A DNA stretch of 64,000 nt, taken from Citrobacter enshiensis (lineage in GTDB: Bacteria > Pseudomonadota > Gammaproteobacteria > Enterobacterales > Enterobacteriaceae). Position numbers and translations under genes: made by a program. The notes beneath the pieces are model-generated. The model made no database searches. It saw only the letters and a program-made list of their open reading frames with translations, and was not told the origin of the DNA. The stretch spans positions 1,736,001 through 1,800,000 of the forward strand of contig NZ_CP119862.1 in assembly GCF_029338175.1 (NCBI RefSeq). The letters are read 5' to 3'. This document shows, piece after piece, positions 1 through 10,237 of the stretch. How positions within the stretch are numbered: position 1 is the stretch's first letter; each line of letters starts with the position of its first letter.

Positions 1-2086
1 CAGAGTTAACATCGGCCAGTTGCGAAAGCGAGGAGAGCGATTTACGAATTTTGGGTTCCCATTCGCGAAGCGCCGCCAGGTCATCTGACAGTAGCGTGTA
101 CTGATAGCTGGCGTTGGCCTGACGTCCACCGACGCGGATATCCTGCACCGCCATCAGAAACAGATTGGCGCCGGGCTCTTTTGCCAGTTTGACCCGCAGC
201 CTGTCGATGATCTGCTGAGCGGTTTCGTGGCGCTCATCGCGAGATTTCAGGGTGATAAACATCATGCCGCTGTTGACTCTCGAACCGCCGGTAAAACCGG
301 TGACGTTATTCACCGCCGGATCGTCACGGATGATTTTCATAAAGTCTTCGAGTTTACCGCGCATCGCCTGGAACGAAATGCTCTGATCGGCCTGAATGCC
401 GCCCATCAACACCCCAGTATCCTGCTCAGGGAAGAAGGTTTTGGGGATCGAAATATAGAGCCAGATGTTCAGCGCGATGGTGCCAAGCAGGACAACGCCC
501 ACCAAACGGGTATGTTTTAACACCCATTTCAGTGAGTTGCCGTAACCTTGTTGCAATGCGACCAGCAGGCGTCCAAAACCCCGCTTGCGCGTCTGCTCGC
601 GCGGCTTGCCGGATTTGAGCATCCAGCCGCACATCATCGGGGTTAAGGTCAGCGAGACGAGCAGTGAAATCCCTATCGCCACCGACAGCGTAACGGCAAA
701 TTCGCGCAGCAGCCTGCCGGGCAATCCCCCCATCAGCAGCAACGGCAGAAATACCGCCACCAGCGAAAGACTCATCGAGAGCACGGTGAAACCGACTTCC
801 CGCGTTCCCTGTAGCGCCGCCTGTAAGGGTTTCATTCCCGCTTCAAGGTGGCGGGAGATGTTTTCCAGCACCACGATGGCGTCATCGACGACAAAACCGG
901 TCGCAATAGTTAACGCCATCAGCGACAGGTTATTCAGGCTAAAGCCGCACAAATACATGGCGGCGAAAGTACCAATCAGCGAAACCGGCACGGCGACGGC
1001 AGGGATCAAGGTTGCACGCCCGGAACGCAGGAATAAAAACACTACCAGCACCACCAGGGCGACGGAAATGATCAGCGTCTGTTCTACCTCTTCCAGCGAG
1101 GCCCGAATTGTCGGAGAACGGTCCTGGGCAATTTGTAGATCGATGGAGGCCGGGATCAGCGTTTGCAGGTCAGGGATCTTTGCCCGAATACTGTCCACCG
1201 TCTGAATGATGTTGGCTTCCGGCAGTTTGCGGATCATCAACAATATCGCCGGTTTCGCGTTGGTCATCCCGGCATTACGCACATCCTGAACCGAGTCGCT
1301 GACCGTGGCGACATCACCCAGCCGTACGGCCGCGCCGTTGTTGTAATGAATGATCAGCGGCTGGTATTCCGCAGCGGTTTTCAGTTCATCATTGGTCTGA
1401 ACCTGCCAGCGACGGCCCTGGTCTTCAAGCGCACCCTGCGGTTTTCGCACATTGGCATCGCTGATGGCGGTACGCACATCGTCCAGCGAAACGCCCTGGT
1501 TAAACAGCGCCTGTGGATTCAGCCCAACGCGCACGGCGGGTAACGAACTGCCGCCGACGTCCACATCGCCCACGCCGTCGATTTGGGCGATGGTCTGGGC
1601 AAGCTGCGTCGAGGCAAAGTCATACAGCTCGCCCTGAGTCCAGGTATCCGATGTCAGCGTCAGGATCATGACCGGCGCATCAGACGGATTGGCCTTCCGG
1701 TAGGTCGGGCGGCTGGGCATTCCGCTGGGGAGCAAACTTTGTGCGGCGTTGATCGCCGCCTGCACGTCACGCGCGGCACCGTTGATATCGCGGTCGAAAT
1801 TAAACTCAAGAATAATGCGCGTGCTGCCCAGTGAGCTACTGGAGGTCATTTCAGTGATGCCGGCAATGCGCCCCAACGCGCGTTCCAGCGGCGTGGCGAC
1901 CGAAGAGGCCATTGTCTCCGGTGAAGCGCCCGGCAACGAGGCGCTTACCATGATTACCGGGAAATCTACCTGCGGCAACGGCGCGACCGGCAACAGCCGG
2001 AAGCCCAGCACGCCGCACAGGGTAATCGCGAGAGCGATCAAAATGGTGGCGACCGGACGATAAATGAAAAGGGCGAAAAACTTCAT
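1..2086 (-). CDS. mdtC: Multidrug efflux RND transporter MdtC (N-terminal 695 codons, cut by window edge)
   Basis: Inner-membrane RND proton/drug antiporter subunit that pairs with MdtB in the MdtABC-TolC pump (bile salts, novobiocin in E. coli). The ATG at 2086-2084 directly follows the mdtB stop codon (TAAATG), so the two genes are translationally coupled. The frame is open all the way to base 1, where it reads LSQLADVNS, matching about residue 690 of the roughly 1025-aa family protein, so only the C-terminal third is missing. The TM4 motif [11 protein letters not shown], with the paired Asp residues of the RND proton relay, lies near residue 400. No break is seen in the visible part. The gene is recognised from the protein sequence and the operon position. 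Confidence 0.95.
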   Translation of the reverse strand, partial: MKFFALFIYRPVATILIALAITLCGVLGFRLLPVAPLPQVDFPVIMVSASLPGASPETMASSVATPLERALGRIAGITEMTSSSSLGSTRIILEFNFDRDINGAARDVQAAINAAQSLLPSGMPSRPTYRKANPSDAPVMILTLTSDTWTQGELYDFASTQLAQTIAQIDGVGDVDVGGSSLPAVRVGLNPQALFNQGVSLDDVRTAISDANVRKPQGALEDQGRRWQVQTNDELKTAAEYQPLIIHYNNGAAVRLGDVATVSDSVQDVRNAGMTNAKPAILLMIRKLPEANIIQTVDSIRAKIPDLQTLIPASIDLQIAQDRSPTIRASLEEVEQTLIISVALVVLVVFLFLRSGRATLIPAVAVPVSLIGTFAAMYLCGFSLNNLSLMALTIATGFVVDDAIVVLENISRHLEAGMKPLQAALQGTREVGFTVLSMSLSLVAVFLPLLLMGGLPGRLLREFAVTLSVAIGISLLVSLTLTPMMCGWMLKSGKPREQTRKRGFGRLLVALQQGYGNSLKWVLKHTRLVGVVLLGTIALNIWLYISIPKTFFPEQDTGVLMGGIQADQSISFQAMRGKLEDFMKIIRDDPAVNNVTGFTGGSRVNSGMMFITLKSRDERHETAQQIIDRLRVKLAKEPGANLFLMAVQDIRVGGRQANASYQYTLLSDDLAALREWEPKIRKSLSSLSQLADVNS

Positions 2087-5000
2087 TTACGCTTCCTCTT
2101 CCCGGCGCGAAAAGCGGTTTTTCATCGACAGCGATAAGCGGTCAAACAGCAGATAAATGACCGGCGTGGTGAACAGTGTCAATACCTGGCTGACCAGCAG
2201 ACCGCCGACCATGCCAATGCCCAGCGGACGGCGCAATTCGGCCCCTACGCCGGTACTTAGCATCAACGGCAATGCCCCCAGTAATGCCGCCAGGGTCGTC
2301 ATCAGGATCGGGCGAAAACGCAGCAAACAGGCCTGGAAGATGGCTTCCTGCGGTGCCATGCCCTGTTCGCGCTCAGCGGCAAGGGCAAAGTCGATCATCA
2401 TGATGGCGTTTTTCTTGACGATCCCAATCAACAGAATGATGCCGATGATGGCGATAACATCCAGTTCACTGCCTGCAATCATCAAGGCCAGTAGCGCGCC
2501 GACGCCAGCCGTTGGCAACGTGGAGAGAATGGTGATGGGGTGAATAAAGCTTTCGTACAGCACACCGAGCACGATGTACATCGCCACCACCGCCGCGACG
2601 ATAAGCCAGACGGTGTTGCCGAGAGCGGCCTGGAAGGCGAGGGTGCTACCCTGGAACTGAGTGGTGATATCCGCAGGCAGATTGAGCGTTTTTTCGGTGT
2701 CCAGGATCGCCTGTACCGCATCGCCGAGCGCATAGTCGTCCGGTACGTTAAAGGAGATGGTCGTGACCGGGAACTGATCGAGATGGTTAATGGAAAGCGG
2801 GGCAAAACGCTGGCCGATGCTGGCGATAGCGCTGAGCGGTACTATGCCGCCGTCGCGACCGGTCAGACGCACGGAATCTAATGCCGCCAGCCCCGGCGTG
2901 TTTTCCGTGTTGTGTTCAAGGACCACGCGATACTGGTTTGCCTGGGTATAAATCGTCGAAATCAGCCGCTGGCCGAACGCGTTATACAGGGCGTTATCGA
3001 CATCAGCCATACTGATCCCCAACCGGCTGGCGCTGTCACGATCAACATTGACATATGCCACCAGACCTTTGTCCTGCCAGTCGCTGCTCACGTCAGAAAG
3101 CTGCGGCAACTGCTGCAGTTTTTCCACCAGTTGTGGCACCCAGGTGCTTAGCGCATCCAGCGATGTCGCCTGCAGCGTGAACTGATACTGCGTCCGGCTC
3201 ACCTGGGTATCGATGGTGAGATCCTGCGTTGGCTGAAGATAGAGATCCACGCCCGGCACGGTGTCTACCGCTTGCTGCAGACGTGAAATCACCTGCGAAA
3301 CGCGATCGTCACGCTCATCAAGGGGCTTCAGGTTGATTTGCAATCGGGCGCTATTCAGTGCCGGATTGGTGCCATCCACGCCGACAAACGCGGTCAGACT
3401 TTCGACAGCAGGGTCTTTGAGAATGAGGTCGGAAACCTGGCGCTGACGCTGCGCCATGTTGGCGAACGAGCTGGATTGCGGCGCCTGCAGCGTTCCCTGA
3501 ATAATGCCGTTATCCTGGATCGGGAAGAAACCTTTCGGGATAAATACCCACAACATCACGCTCAGGAGCAGCGTGCCCAGGGCGACGCTGAGCGTCAGCC
3601 AGGGATGATTGAGCACTTTCGCCAACAGATGACCATATCCGGCGATAATGCGTTCAAACATTTTTTCCGAGGCGCGGGAGAAACGGTTTTGCTTGCGCAG
3701 TGATTCCTGGCTCAGCATTCGTGCGCACATCATTGGGGTCAGCGTCAGCGACACCACGGCAGAAATCAGAATAGCGACCGCCAGCGTCACGGCAAATTCG
3801 CGAAACAGCCGCCCGACGATATCGCCCATAAACAGCAGTGGGATGAGTACCGCAATCAACGAGAAGGTTAACGAGATAATGGTAAAGCCGATCTCGCCCG
3901 CCCCTTTGAGCGCGGCCGCCAGCGGTTTCTCGCCTTTTTCGATATAACGCGAAATGTTTTCAATGACCACAATCGCGTCATCCACCACAAAACCGGTGGC
4001 GATGGTGAGCGCCATCAACGTCAGGTTATTGATGGAGAAATCGAGAAATACCATCACGGCAAAGGTGCCGATCAGCGACAGCGGTACGGCGACACCGGGT
4101 ATAATGGTGGCAGGAATATTGCGCAAGAACAGGTAGATGATCATCACAACCAGCGCAATGGCCAGCATTAGTTCGAACTGGGTGTCCGTCACCGAGGCGC
4201 GAATATTGGTGGTGCGGTCCGACAGTACCGTCACCTTGACCGATTTCGGCAAACTGTCGGTCAGTTGCGGCAACATCTGGCGAATACTGTCTGCGGTGGA
4301 GATAATATTCGCGCCGGGCTGGCGCTGCACATTCATCACGATGGCTTGTTCTTTATTGGCCCAGGCCCCGAGCCAACGGTTTTCGGCACCTTGTTCAACG
4401 GTGGCGACATCGCCCAGGCGAACAGGTGCGCCGTTTTGATAAGCAATAATCAACTGGCGATATTCATCCACGGACTGCATCTGATCGTTGGCGGAGAGCG
4501 TGACCGCGCGCGTGGGACCGTCGAGACTGCCTTTTGCCGAATTGACGTTCGCGCCGGTGATGGCGGTACGGATGGTTTCGCTGGTAAGCCCCAACGCGGC
4601 GATGGCCTGCGCATTCAGCTTCACGCGTACTGCCGGGCGTTGTCCCCCGGAAAGCGTCACTAAACCAACGCCGGAAACCTGCGAAATTTTTTGCGCCACC
4701 CGTGTTTCGACCATATCTTCTACCTGCGTCATCGGCAGGGCGGTGGAGGTGACGGCCAGCGTCATAATGGGCGGATCTGCCGGGTTCACTTTGCTGTAAA
4801 CCGGAGGGTTAGGGAGATCGTTCGGCAGCAGATTGGTGGCGGCATTAATGGCGGCCTGCACTTCCTGCTCGGCGACATCCAACGGCAGTGAAAGCTGGAA
4901 CTGTAGCGTCACCACCGATGCGCCGCCTGAGCTCTGCGACGACATCTGTTTCAGACCTGACATTTGTCCAAACTGGCGCTCAAGCGGGGCGGTGACGGCG

Positions 5001-5209
5001 GAGGTCATCACATCGGGGCTGGCGCCAGGATAGAGCGTCACCACCTGAATCGTCGGATAGTCCACTTCGGGCAATGCGGCAACGGGCAAGAATCGATAGC
5101 CGATAATCCCGGCCAACAGAATTGCCACCATCAATAGCGTCGTGGCGACAGGGCGCAGAATAAACAGGCGGGATGGGCCGCCCGTTCTGCCTGGCGGTAA
5201 CACCTGCAT
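2087..5209 (-). CDS. mdtB: Multidrug efflux RND transporter MdtB
   Basis: Second RND permease of the MdtABC pump, forming heterotrimers with MdtC in the inner membrane. It is 1040 aa, exactly the E. coli length, and the sequence is nearly the same throughout. N-terminal TM1 (about 15-35) is followed by the porter domain starting [21 protein letters not shown]4 carries [11 protein letters not shown] with the Asp pair. The C-terminal half repeats the fold and contains the family segment [14 protein letters not shown]. The start overlaps the end of mdtA by one base (5209) and the stop abuts the mdtC start, giving a single operon mdtA-mdtB-mdtC read leftward. Confidence 0.98.
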   Translation of the reverse strand: MQVLPPGRTGGPSRLFILRPVATTLLMVAILLAGIIGYRFLPVAALPEVDYPTIQVVTLYPGASPDVMTSAVTAPLERQFGQMSGLKQMSSQSSGGASVVTLQFQLSLPLDVAEQEVQAAINAATNLLPNDLPNPPVYSKVNPADPPIMTLAVTSTALPMTQVEDMVETRVAQKISQVSGVGLVTLSGGQRPAVRVKLNAQAIAALGLTSETIRTAITGANVNSAKGSLDGPTRAVTLSANDQMQSVDEYRQLIIAYQNGAPVRLGDVATVEQGAENRWLGAWANKEQAIVMNVQRQPGANIISTADSIRQMLPQLTDSLPKSVKVTVLSDRTTNIRASVTDTQFELMLAIALVVMIIYLFLRNIPATIIPGVAVPLSLIGTFAVMVFLDFSINNLTLMALTIATGFVVDDAIVVIENISRYIEKGEKPLAAALKGAGEIGFTIISLTFSLIAVLIPLLFMGDIVGRLFREFAVTLAVAILISAVVSLTLTPMMCARMLSQESLRKQNRFSRASEKMFERIIAGYGHLLAKVLNHPWLTLSVALGTLLLSVMLWVFIPKGFFPIQDNGIIQGTLQAPQSSSFANMAQRQRQVSDLILKDPAVESLTAFVGVDGTNPALNSARLQINLKPLDERDDRVSQVISRLQQAVDTVPGVDLYLQPTQDLTIDTQVSRTQYQFTLQATSLDALSTWVPQLVEKLQQLPQLSDVSSDWQDKGLVAYVNVDRDSASRLGISMADVDNALYNAFGQRLISTIYTQANQYRVVLEHNTENTPGLAALDSVRLTGRDGGIVPLSAIASIGQRFAPLSINHLDQFPVTTISFNVPDDYALGDAVQAILDTEKTLNLPADITTQFQGSTLAFQAALGNTVWLIVAAVVAMYIVLGVLYESFIHPITILSTLPTAGVGALLALMIAGSELDVIAIIGIILLIGIVKKNAIMMIDFALAAEREQGMAPQEAIFQACLLRFRPILMTTLAALLGALPLMLSTGVGAELRRPLGIGMVGGLLVSQVLTLFTTPVIYLLFDRLSLSMKNRFSRREEEA

Positions 5210-6456
5210 CAGGAGTTCGCTCCTTTTTTGCCATATTCTCGCGTAGTGGCTTTACCGTCAGTTGGGGTTGCGGATTGCGCCTCCACCACTTCAACTTTCG
5301 CCCCTTCCGTCAGACGGTCAATACCGTCGGTGACCACACGATCGCCAACGGACAATCCGGCGCTAATCACCACTTTCTGACTGTCCTGAATACCGGGTTT
5401 CACCTGATGTTTGCTGACCCTGTTTTCGTCATTCAATACCCAGACAAAATGGCCTTCGTTACCCATTTGTACGGCGGCAGTCGGAATTACAACGGCATTG
5501 TGCTCGGTATCAACCAGCATTCGCGCATTGACGAATTGATTAGGGAACAACGTATCATCCTGATTATTAAAGCGCGCTTTAATCTTAATGGTACCGGTGG
5601 TGGCATCAATCTGGTTGTCCAGGCTCAGCAATACCCCTTCGCTCAGCTTTTGCGCGTTGGTGCGATCCCAGGCCTCAACCGTGACGGTTTTCCCCGCTTT
5701 TTGCGCCTGCACCACCGTGGCGATATCGCTTTCCGGCAGGGTAAAAATCAGATCGATAGGGTGTGTCTGAGTGATAACGACGATCCCGGTGGTGTCGCTA
5801 CTGGCGATCTGATTACCGATATCCACCTGTTTCAAACCGACGCGACCGTCAACCGGTGCGGTAATGCGGCTCCAGTCAAGCTGAAGTTGCGCGCTGGCGA
5901 CGCTGGCCTCATCAGCTTTGATCGTTCCCTGGGTTTCGCTGACCAGCGCCTGCTGGGCGTCCAGCTCCTGACGAGAAACGAGATTGGTTTTCGCCAGTTG
6001 TTGAAAGCGGGCTAAATCACGACGGGCATTCGCCAGTGTGGCGTTGTCTTTGGCTAACTGTCCCTGCGCCTGGGCTAACGCAACCCTGAACTGGCTGGGA
6101 TCAATTTCCGCCAGCAGATCGCCTGCTTTGACCTGTTGCCCTTCCTGAAAGTGCAGCGCCATCAGTTGACCGTCCACGCGGCTACGCACCGTCACCGTAT
6201 TGGCCGCCGTCACGGTTCCCAGCCCGGTCAGATAGCGTGGCACCGCTTGTTCTACGGCGGTCGCAGCCTGAACTGGCGCTAACGGGCCGGCGCGCATACC
6301 GCGTCGGCCTTGCCCGGCGGGGTGCTGTGCGTGCCCGGTGGCGCCCGGCGCTGTTCCCTGTGTTTCTCCACGACTGTGCCAGAACCAGACTGCGGAAATG
6401 GCCGCCGTAGCGACCACAATAGCGAGCACCCAGCGGAATTTGTTACTGCCTTTCAT
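5209..6456 (-). CDS. mdtA: Membrane fusion protein MdtA
   Basis: Periplasmic adaptor (HlyD/MFP family) linking MdtBC to TolC. The ATG at 6456 gives the 415-aa form starting MKGSNKFRW, as in E. coli, and is preceded at a proper distance by AGGATGAG. An in-frame upstream ATG at 6510 adds 18 residues that no homologue I know has, so I reject it. There is a signal-anchor helix at about residues 8-29, a lipoyl-like half-motif at about 95-125 ([20 protein letters not shown]), an alpha-hairpin around 130-200, then beta-barrel and membrane-proximal domains. There is no lipobox, so it is membrane-anchored rather than a lipoprotein. It is the first gene of the operon. Confidence 0.96.
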   Translation of the reverse strand: MKGSNKFRWVLAIVVATAAISAVWFWHSRGETQGTAPGATGHAQHPAGQGRRGMRAGPLAPVQAATAVEQAVPRYLTGLGTVTAANTVTVRSRVDGQLMALHFQEGQQVKAGDLLAEIDPSQFRVALAQAQGQLAKDNATLANARRDLARFQQLAKTNLVSRQELDAQQALVSETQGTIKADEASVASAQLQLDWSRITAPVDGRVGLKQVDIGNQIASSDTTGIVVITQTHPIDLIFTLPESDIATVVQAQKAGKTVTVEAWDRTNAQKLSEGVLLSLDNQIDATTGTIKIKARFNNQDDTLFPNQFVNARMLVDTEHNAVVIPTAAVQMGNEGHFVWVLNDENRVSKHQVKPGIQDSQKVVISAGLSVGDRVVTDGIDRLTEGAKVEVVEAQSATPTDGKATTREYGKKGANS

Positions 6457-6519
6457 CGTTATAAGTTTCTCATCCTGAAACGTTTCGCGGAATGATACTA
6501 GTTTAGCCATCTAACAAGG

Positions 6520-6537
6520 GAGAATAATGGAGGAATT
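6520..6537 (-). promoter_or_regulatory. Candidate BaeR box upstream of mdtA
   Basis: Read on the minus strand this is AATTCCTCCATTATTCTC, 64 bases before the mdtA ATG. It matches the published BaeR consensus (TTTTTCTCCATNATTGGC) at 13 of 18 positions, including the CTCCATTATT core. In E. coli the BaeSR envelope-stress system, encoded downstream of mdtD in the same operon, activates mdtA through such a box. The function is inferred from sequence and position. Confidence 0.5.
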
Positions 6538-6689
6538 ATGAAACACTGTCTGGATTCGTCTGAATGGCGACGGGCTTTGCGAAGCGTTACGCAACAATTA
6601 TCGACAAAAAGAGAGGGTGCTGGGTATTACGTTAAAGTGACGGCACGGCGAAGGAGGTAAGCCACTCATTTCAGCAGGACGCTGAAACG

Positions 6690-6830
6690 GGAAAGCCCCT
6701 CCCGAGGAAGGGGCCTTAAATAAGGAAAGGGTTATGATGAGGTTAGTCATCATACTGGTGATACTCTTAGTTATCAGCTTGCCAGCATACTAAGACACCA
6801 GGGGGAGGGGGAAACCTCTCCCTTACCCTC
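6690..6830 (-). ncRNA. sib: Sib-type antisense RNA (antitoxin of the Ibs peptide)
   Basis: The minus strand opposite the ibs-like ORF begins with GAGGGTAAGGGAGAGG, like the 5' ends of E. coli Sib (QUAD) RNAs. It ends in a GC-rich hairpin: arms GCCCCT (6695-6700) and AGGGGC (6709-6714), followed on the minus strand by a short T run. The roughly 140-nt length and full overlap with the toxin ORF fit SibA-E. E. coli K-12 has sibA and sibB at this spot upstream of mdtA. Only one copy is seen here. The ends are approximate. Confidence 0.75.
6734..6793 (+). CDS. ibs: Ibs-like small toxic membrane peptide (19 aa)
   Basis: A 19-codon ORF reads MMRLVIILVILLVISLPAY, almost identical to the E. coli IbsA-E toxins (short, wholly hydrophobic, one membrane span, ending PAY or QAY). 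A purine-rich GGAAAGGG lies just upstream as a ribosome binding site. A second in-frame ATG follows the first, as in the other Ibs peptides. Over-produced Ibs depolarises the inner membrane, and the Sib antisense RNA on the other strand blocks its synthesis. The ORF is recognised from the sequence itself. Confidence 0.85.
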   Translation: MMRLVIILVILLVISLPAY

Positions 6831-6981
6831 ACTCCTTAATTTAGAAGTCACGAAGGAGAAAGTCAATAATGCTGGCAACAAAGCGCGTGTTTGATGAATG
6901 ACAGAAATTTGCATTGTGAGCGCAATGAAGTGGCGATAAGGTTAATAACCTGGATGTGTTCAATGACTATTGGCGATTTAA

Positions 6982-7626
6982 ATGAATTCTGGAGTTGGTC
7001 GTAGTCTAGGTTATATATTTGGTGTAACTGTTGCTTTGCCTTTGGTTATAGCTGTGGCGAATTTTTTATTCTTTCGCGGTAATCAAGTCACCCCTGAGCA
7101 GGTAACGGAATATATCAATGCCAGCGTTATTGTTGAGTTATATATTCCACAGATAGGTGAGGGGCCGGATGAGACGCGAGACGATGATGAAATTTATTAT
7201 CCAAAGTTATCAACAAAGCGAGGTCGCCACACGAAAGTGATTCATCGTTTTATCTTTTTCTCTAAAGAGTACCAAAGATATTTTATGATGGTTAATTTTG
7301 ATGGTTTTGATTATGAAGGCGAATTTAATTTCGACCGAAATAATGACCGAAACCATTACATTTACAGTGGCAACTCCGTTTTTGTGCTGGCGAATATGAC
7401 GCAATGGAACGATGTCCGTTATGGTTCAAAAAGCCAGCCTGTACCCGTTTTTGGGGTTGAAATCAGTAGTCGGGGCTTTACGAACCCTGACATTCTTCAG
7501 GATGCCAAAAAAGCGTTTGATGTTCCTGAACGGGTAAATCGTCAGTTTGTTGAGCAATACCTCAATCACTTTTTACCCGCTGAGGATTTTAAACGCCTGT
7601 TCATTCATCGCAATGAGCGCGAGTGA
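6982..7626 (+). CDS. Uncharacterised membrane-anchored protein, 214 aa
   Basis: I do not recognise this family. The protein has one N-terminal hydrophobic segment (about residues 7-30, GYIFGVTVALPLVIAVANFL) and then a soluble region. That region is rich in aromatic residues and has a charged stretch DETRDDDEIYY near residue 65. It is probably an inner-membrane protein with a periplasmic domain. The codon use and AT content are those of an accessory gene, unlike the mdt and yegD genes around it. It ends inside the 3' end of the convergent YiiG-like gene (26-base overlap), so the two may have arrived together. No clear Shine-Dalgarno precedes the ATG; the 355 bases before it, back to the start of the mdtA operon control region, hold the ibs/sib module. 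Confidence 0.7.
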   Translation: MNSGVGRSLGYIFGVTVALPLVIAVANFLFFRGNQVTPEQVTEYINASVIVELYIPQIGEGPDETRDDDEIYYPKLSTKRGRHTKVIHRFIFFSKEYQRYFMMVNFDGFDYEGEFNFDRNNDRNHYIYSGNSVFVLANMTQWNDVRYGSKSQPVPVFGVEISSRGFTNPDILQDAKKAFDVPERVNRQFVEQYLNHFLPAEDFKRLFIHRNERE

Positions 7627-8656
7627 ACAGGAAGTTATCGCCGTCATCAGGTGTTAGCCAGTTGTATTGATCGACCACACTGTTGTACTTGTCTTGTACG
7701 GCGGGGCAGGAACCATCAACCGTATAGCCCATGTCCATCCCTTCTATGCGCATTTTTTCTGAGCGGGTATAAGGCGTAGGCTCTTTCATTCTTCGCGCAT
7801 ATTTTATGGCTTGCGTCTGGAGATTCTGTGTCTCATAAATAAATAAAGACTCACGGCCTTCTTCATCTGTTGCTTTCAATTTTGCAATTAGCGTATCCAG
7901 TGCAGAGGTCTTTTCTTTGAGCGCATCCACATCGACACTTCCCATTGTAACGTTCTTCTGAATTTCCTGGGCTATCATCGTTGTCTTAAGAGCATAATAA
8001 CGAAAGTTTTTTTGTGCTACGATCTCTTCTTCAGTCAGTGTTTTTTGGTGTTGCTCATCGACCTGTTTCTGAATTGCGGCATACCAGTCGTTTGCGACAG
8101 TCTCAAACGGGACATGATATTTTAACCACTCGCCATGTAACGCTTTACCTTTGATAAAACCATCGTCCTTATAGTTTTCTTGTTTATAATAGACGCGTAT
8201 TTCGCTAATTTTAGCCGCCAGCGCCGTTGCCCTGCGCATATAATCAATGGCGAGTGTATCAATAGACTCGGGTGTGGCGATTAATGTGTGCACCTGACTG
8301 ATTTTTTTATCACAGTCAGATAAGTGATTGTCCGAAATTTCACTAATGCCTGCGCCTGGGCTTTCATTACCCGTTGGGCCATGCTGTAAATCCTTTATCC
8401 AGGAATGATAATGTATAAAACTGCGGTCAAATTCGGGCTGGAGATGATTGATGCAGCCAATATAAATGCGCATTTTTTCACGATAAATTTTATCAGCATT
8501 AAGTTGGTCGGGTGTTATCACCTTTGGCTGGATGAGGGAAGAAGGTTGTTGTGCAATGGTAGTGGTAGATATCGACTCATCATTGTTATTATCGCATCCA
8601 ATCAATCCGATTGAAGTGAAAATAATCGATAGTGTAAATATATTAATTCGTTTCAT
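7601..8656 (-). CDS. YiiG-like lipoprotein, DUF3829 family
   Basis: This 351-aa protein has a lipoprotein signal peptide (MKRINIFTL...) and lipobox L-I-G-C with Cys21, followed by a low-complexity Asn/Asp/Ser linker. The mature part is helical and matches the pattern of E. coli YiiG (also 351 aa): Y.KC-type start, L..GPTG, NYKDDGF.KGK.LH and R.PYS-like segments. The DUF3829 function is unknown. No Asp at +2 is needed to see export; the residue after Cys is Asp22 (C-D-N-N), which in enterobacteria suggests inner-membrane retention. The gene is AT-rich and convergent with the 214-aa gene. In E. coli yiiG lies elsewhere, so this looks like an additional paralogue. Confidence 0.8.
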   Translation of the reverse strand: MKRINIFTLSIIFTSIGLIGCDNNNDESISTTTIAQQPSSLIQPKVITPDQLNADKIYREKMRIYIGCINHLQPEFDRSFIHYHSWIKDLQHGPTGNESPGAGISEISDNHLSDCDKKISQVHTLIATPESIDTLAIDYMRRATALAAKISEIRVYYKQENYKDDGFIKGKALHGEWLKYHVPFETVANDWYAAIQKQVDEQHQKTLTEEEIVAQKNFRYYALKTTMIAQEIQKNVTMGSVDVDALKEKTSALDTLIAKLKATDEEGRESLFIYETQNLQTQAIKYARRMKEPTPYTRSEKMRIEGMDMGYTVDGSCPAVQDKYNSVVDQYNWLTPDDGDNFLFTRAHCDE

Positions 8657-8716
8657 ACTAATAAATGATAATGAAGTAATTTACATAGAAACTTCACTAT
8701 AATCTTTTTATTTAGC

Positions 8717-8741
8717 GCCGGGTAGCACAATGCCGCCCGGC
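8717..8741. repeat. REP-like palindrome
   Basis: GCCGGG and CCCGGC arms separated by 13 bases lie between the stop of the YiiG-like gene's upstream region and the yegD stop. The sequence resembles enterobacterial REP units and may protect the yegD 3' end. Confidence 0.6.
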
Positions 8742-8750
8742 ACTACATGA

Positions 8751-10103
8751 TTAGCGAAAAACCACGTCCGCCCAGCGCGCCAGACCGGCGGTTACCGAAC
8801 CAAAATCATCGCCCCCGGCAATCGGTATTCCCGGTAGCTGTTCGGCCAGCGCTTTCCTGAGCAGCGGCGAACGCGCGCTGCCGCCGGTCAGGTAAATCAC
8901 ATCCGGTTTTTCCTGCGCGTTATCCAGCGCCAGTTGAACCTGTTCCAGAATCCTTGCCAGTGGTTGATTCAGCGCCGCTTCCAGCCCTTGCTGGCTGATT
9001 GCCGCCGCGAGTTCGTCACTGATGAAAGGCAACGACGTGGTGACAGTCGTCTGTTCGGAAAGGGCAATTTTGCTCTCTTCCGCACTGCGCACCAGGCGAT
9101 AGCTCAGACGCTGACGCCAGACTTTGAGCAACAGCGCCACTTTGTCTGCCTCACGCGCGTCACGAACCAGATCGTTAAGCAAGCGACCGTTGGCGGTGCT
9201 GTAAAAATCACTTTGCGCCGGGACATCATTTATGGCGACGGCATTCCACCATGGCAGAATCGGCAGCGCGATGCCTTTTTCTGTTTCGCCACCCATGCCG
9301 AGCAGCGGCATTAGGTTTTTAAACGCCAGTGCGATATCAAGATCGTTACCGCCGACGCGACATCCGCTGTGTCCGAGCAGGCTGGTTTCACGATCGGCGC
9401 GTTGATGCCACTGGGGTCCCATCAACAGTAAGGAGCAGTCCGTGGTCCCGCCGCCGATGTCGACAACCAGAACCCGTTTTTCTTCGGTCAGCGTGGCCTC
9501 ATAATCCAGCCCTGCTGCAACGGGTTCGTACTGAAACACCACTTCCTGAAACCCCGCGCGTTTTGCCGCACGTTCCAGAATCCCTTGCGCCTGGGCATTG
9601 GCGTCGTCTCCGCCTAATCCCTGAAAGTTGATCGGGCGACCAATGACCGCCTGGTTTATCGATTCTGGTAACTGACTCTGAGCCTGAAGACGGATGTGCA
9701 GCATCATGGCGCAAACCAAATCCTCGAACAGCGCAACCTGCTGCGGCTTAAGCCCGCTGGCGCCTAAGAAAGATTTGGGCGATTTAACGAAGTAAACCTC
9801 TTCGGGATCGTCAATGTACTGGGCCAGAGAGGCGAGTCCAAACTGTACGCTGCCCGCATTGACATCAATGTCTTCTTCACGGTTGTAGCGCATCGCGCGA
9901 CGCAACAGTGCCTGCGTTTCTGCATCCGTTGCCGGAACATCGTGATGGCGGTACAACCATTCACTCACCGCTTCGCGCGTGGGAGCACAAAGCATCGAGG
10001 GCAACAGCGTGCTGTTATTTTCCATCCTGAGCAGGCGCGGTTGCCCGTCTTGCATAACGGCCACTGAACAGTTCGCCGTACCGTAATCAAAACCAATAAA
10101 CAC
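8751..10103 (-). CDS. yegD: Hsp70-family actin-like ATPase YegD
   Basis: Putative Hsp70-type chaperone or ATPase of unknown substrate. I chose the GTG at 10103 (GTG TTT ATT GG...), giving 450 aa as in E. coli; the longer frame back to 10190 adds 29 residues not in the family. Phosphate-1 motif IGFDYGTANCSVAV is at the N-terminus, phosphate-2 VVDIGGGTTDCSLL is near residue 205, and the adenosine motif YLTGGSARSP is near 410. There is no DnaK-like substrate-binding domain. It is divergent from alkA with 134 bases between the two starts. Intact. Confidence 0.95.
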   Translation of the reverse strand: MFIGFDYGTANCSVAVMQDGQPRLLRMENNSTLLPSMLCAPTREAVSEWLYRHHDVPATDAETQALLRRAMRYNREEDIDVNAGSVQFGLASLAQYIDDPEEVYFVKSPKSFLGASGLKPQQVALFEDLVCAMMLHIRLQAQSQLPESINQAVIGRPINFQGLGGDDANAQAQGILERAAKRAGFQEVVFQYEPVAAGLDYEATLTEEKRVLVVDIGGGTTDCSLLLMGPQWHQRADRETSLLGHSGCRVGGNDLDIALAFKNLMPLLGMGGETEKGIALPILPWWNAVAINDVPAQSDFYSTANGRLLNDLVRDAREADKVALLLKVWRQRLSYRLVRSAEESKIALSEQTTVTTSLPFISDELAAAISQQGLEAALNQPLARILEQVQLALDNAQEKPDVIYLTGGSARSPLLRKALAEQLPGIPIAGGDDFGSVTAGLARWADVVFR

Positions 10104-10237
10104 TGAAAAATCCCCATGCCAGTGAAGAAGGGGCGTGACTTTAACGAAATGTTGCCGCCCCGACAACTGGAATATGAAAGCAAGGCGCAACGCGTGTAAA
10201 CCGTTTATGCTGAAGATTCACCGTTAAAGGAGTCGCA

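Noticed and set aside
227-5294. Many open frames on the plus strand opposite mdtB and mdtC
   Set aside because: They are shadows of conserved RND genes in GC-rich DNA, with no family match or ribosome binding sites.
6457-6510. Upstream start for mdtA adding 18 residues
   Set aside because: The ATG at 6456 matches the known N-terminus and has a well-placed ribosome binding site; the extension overlaps the promoter region.
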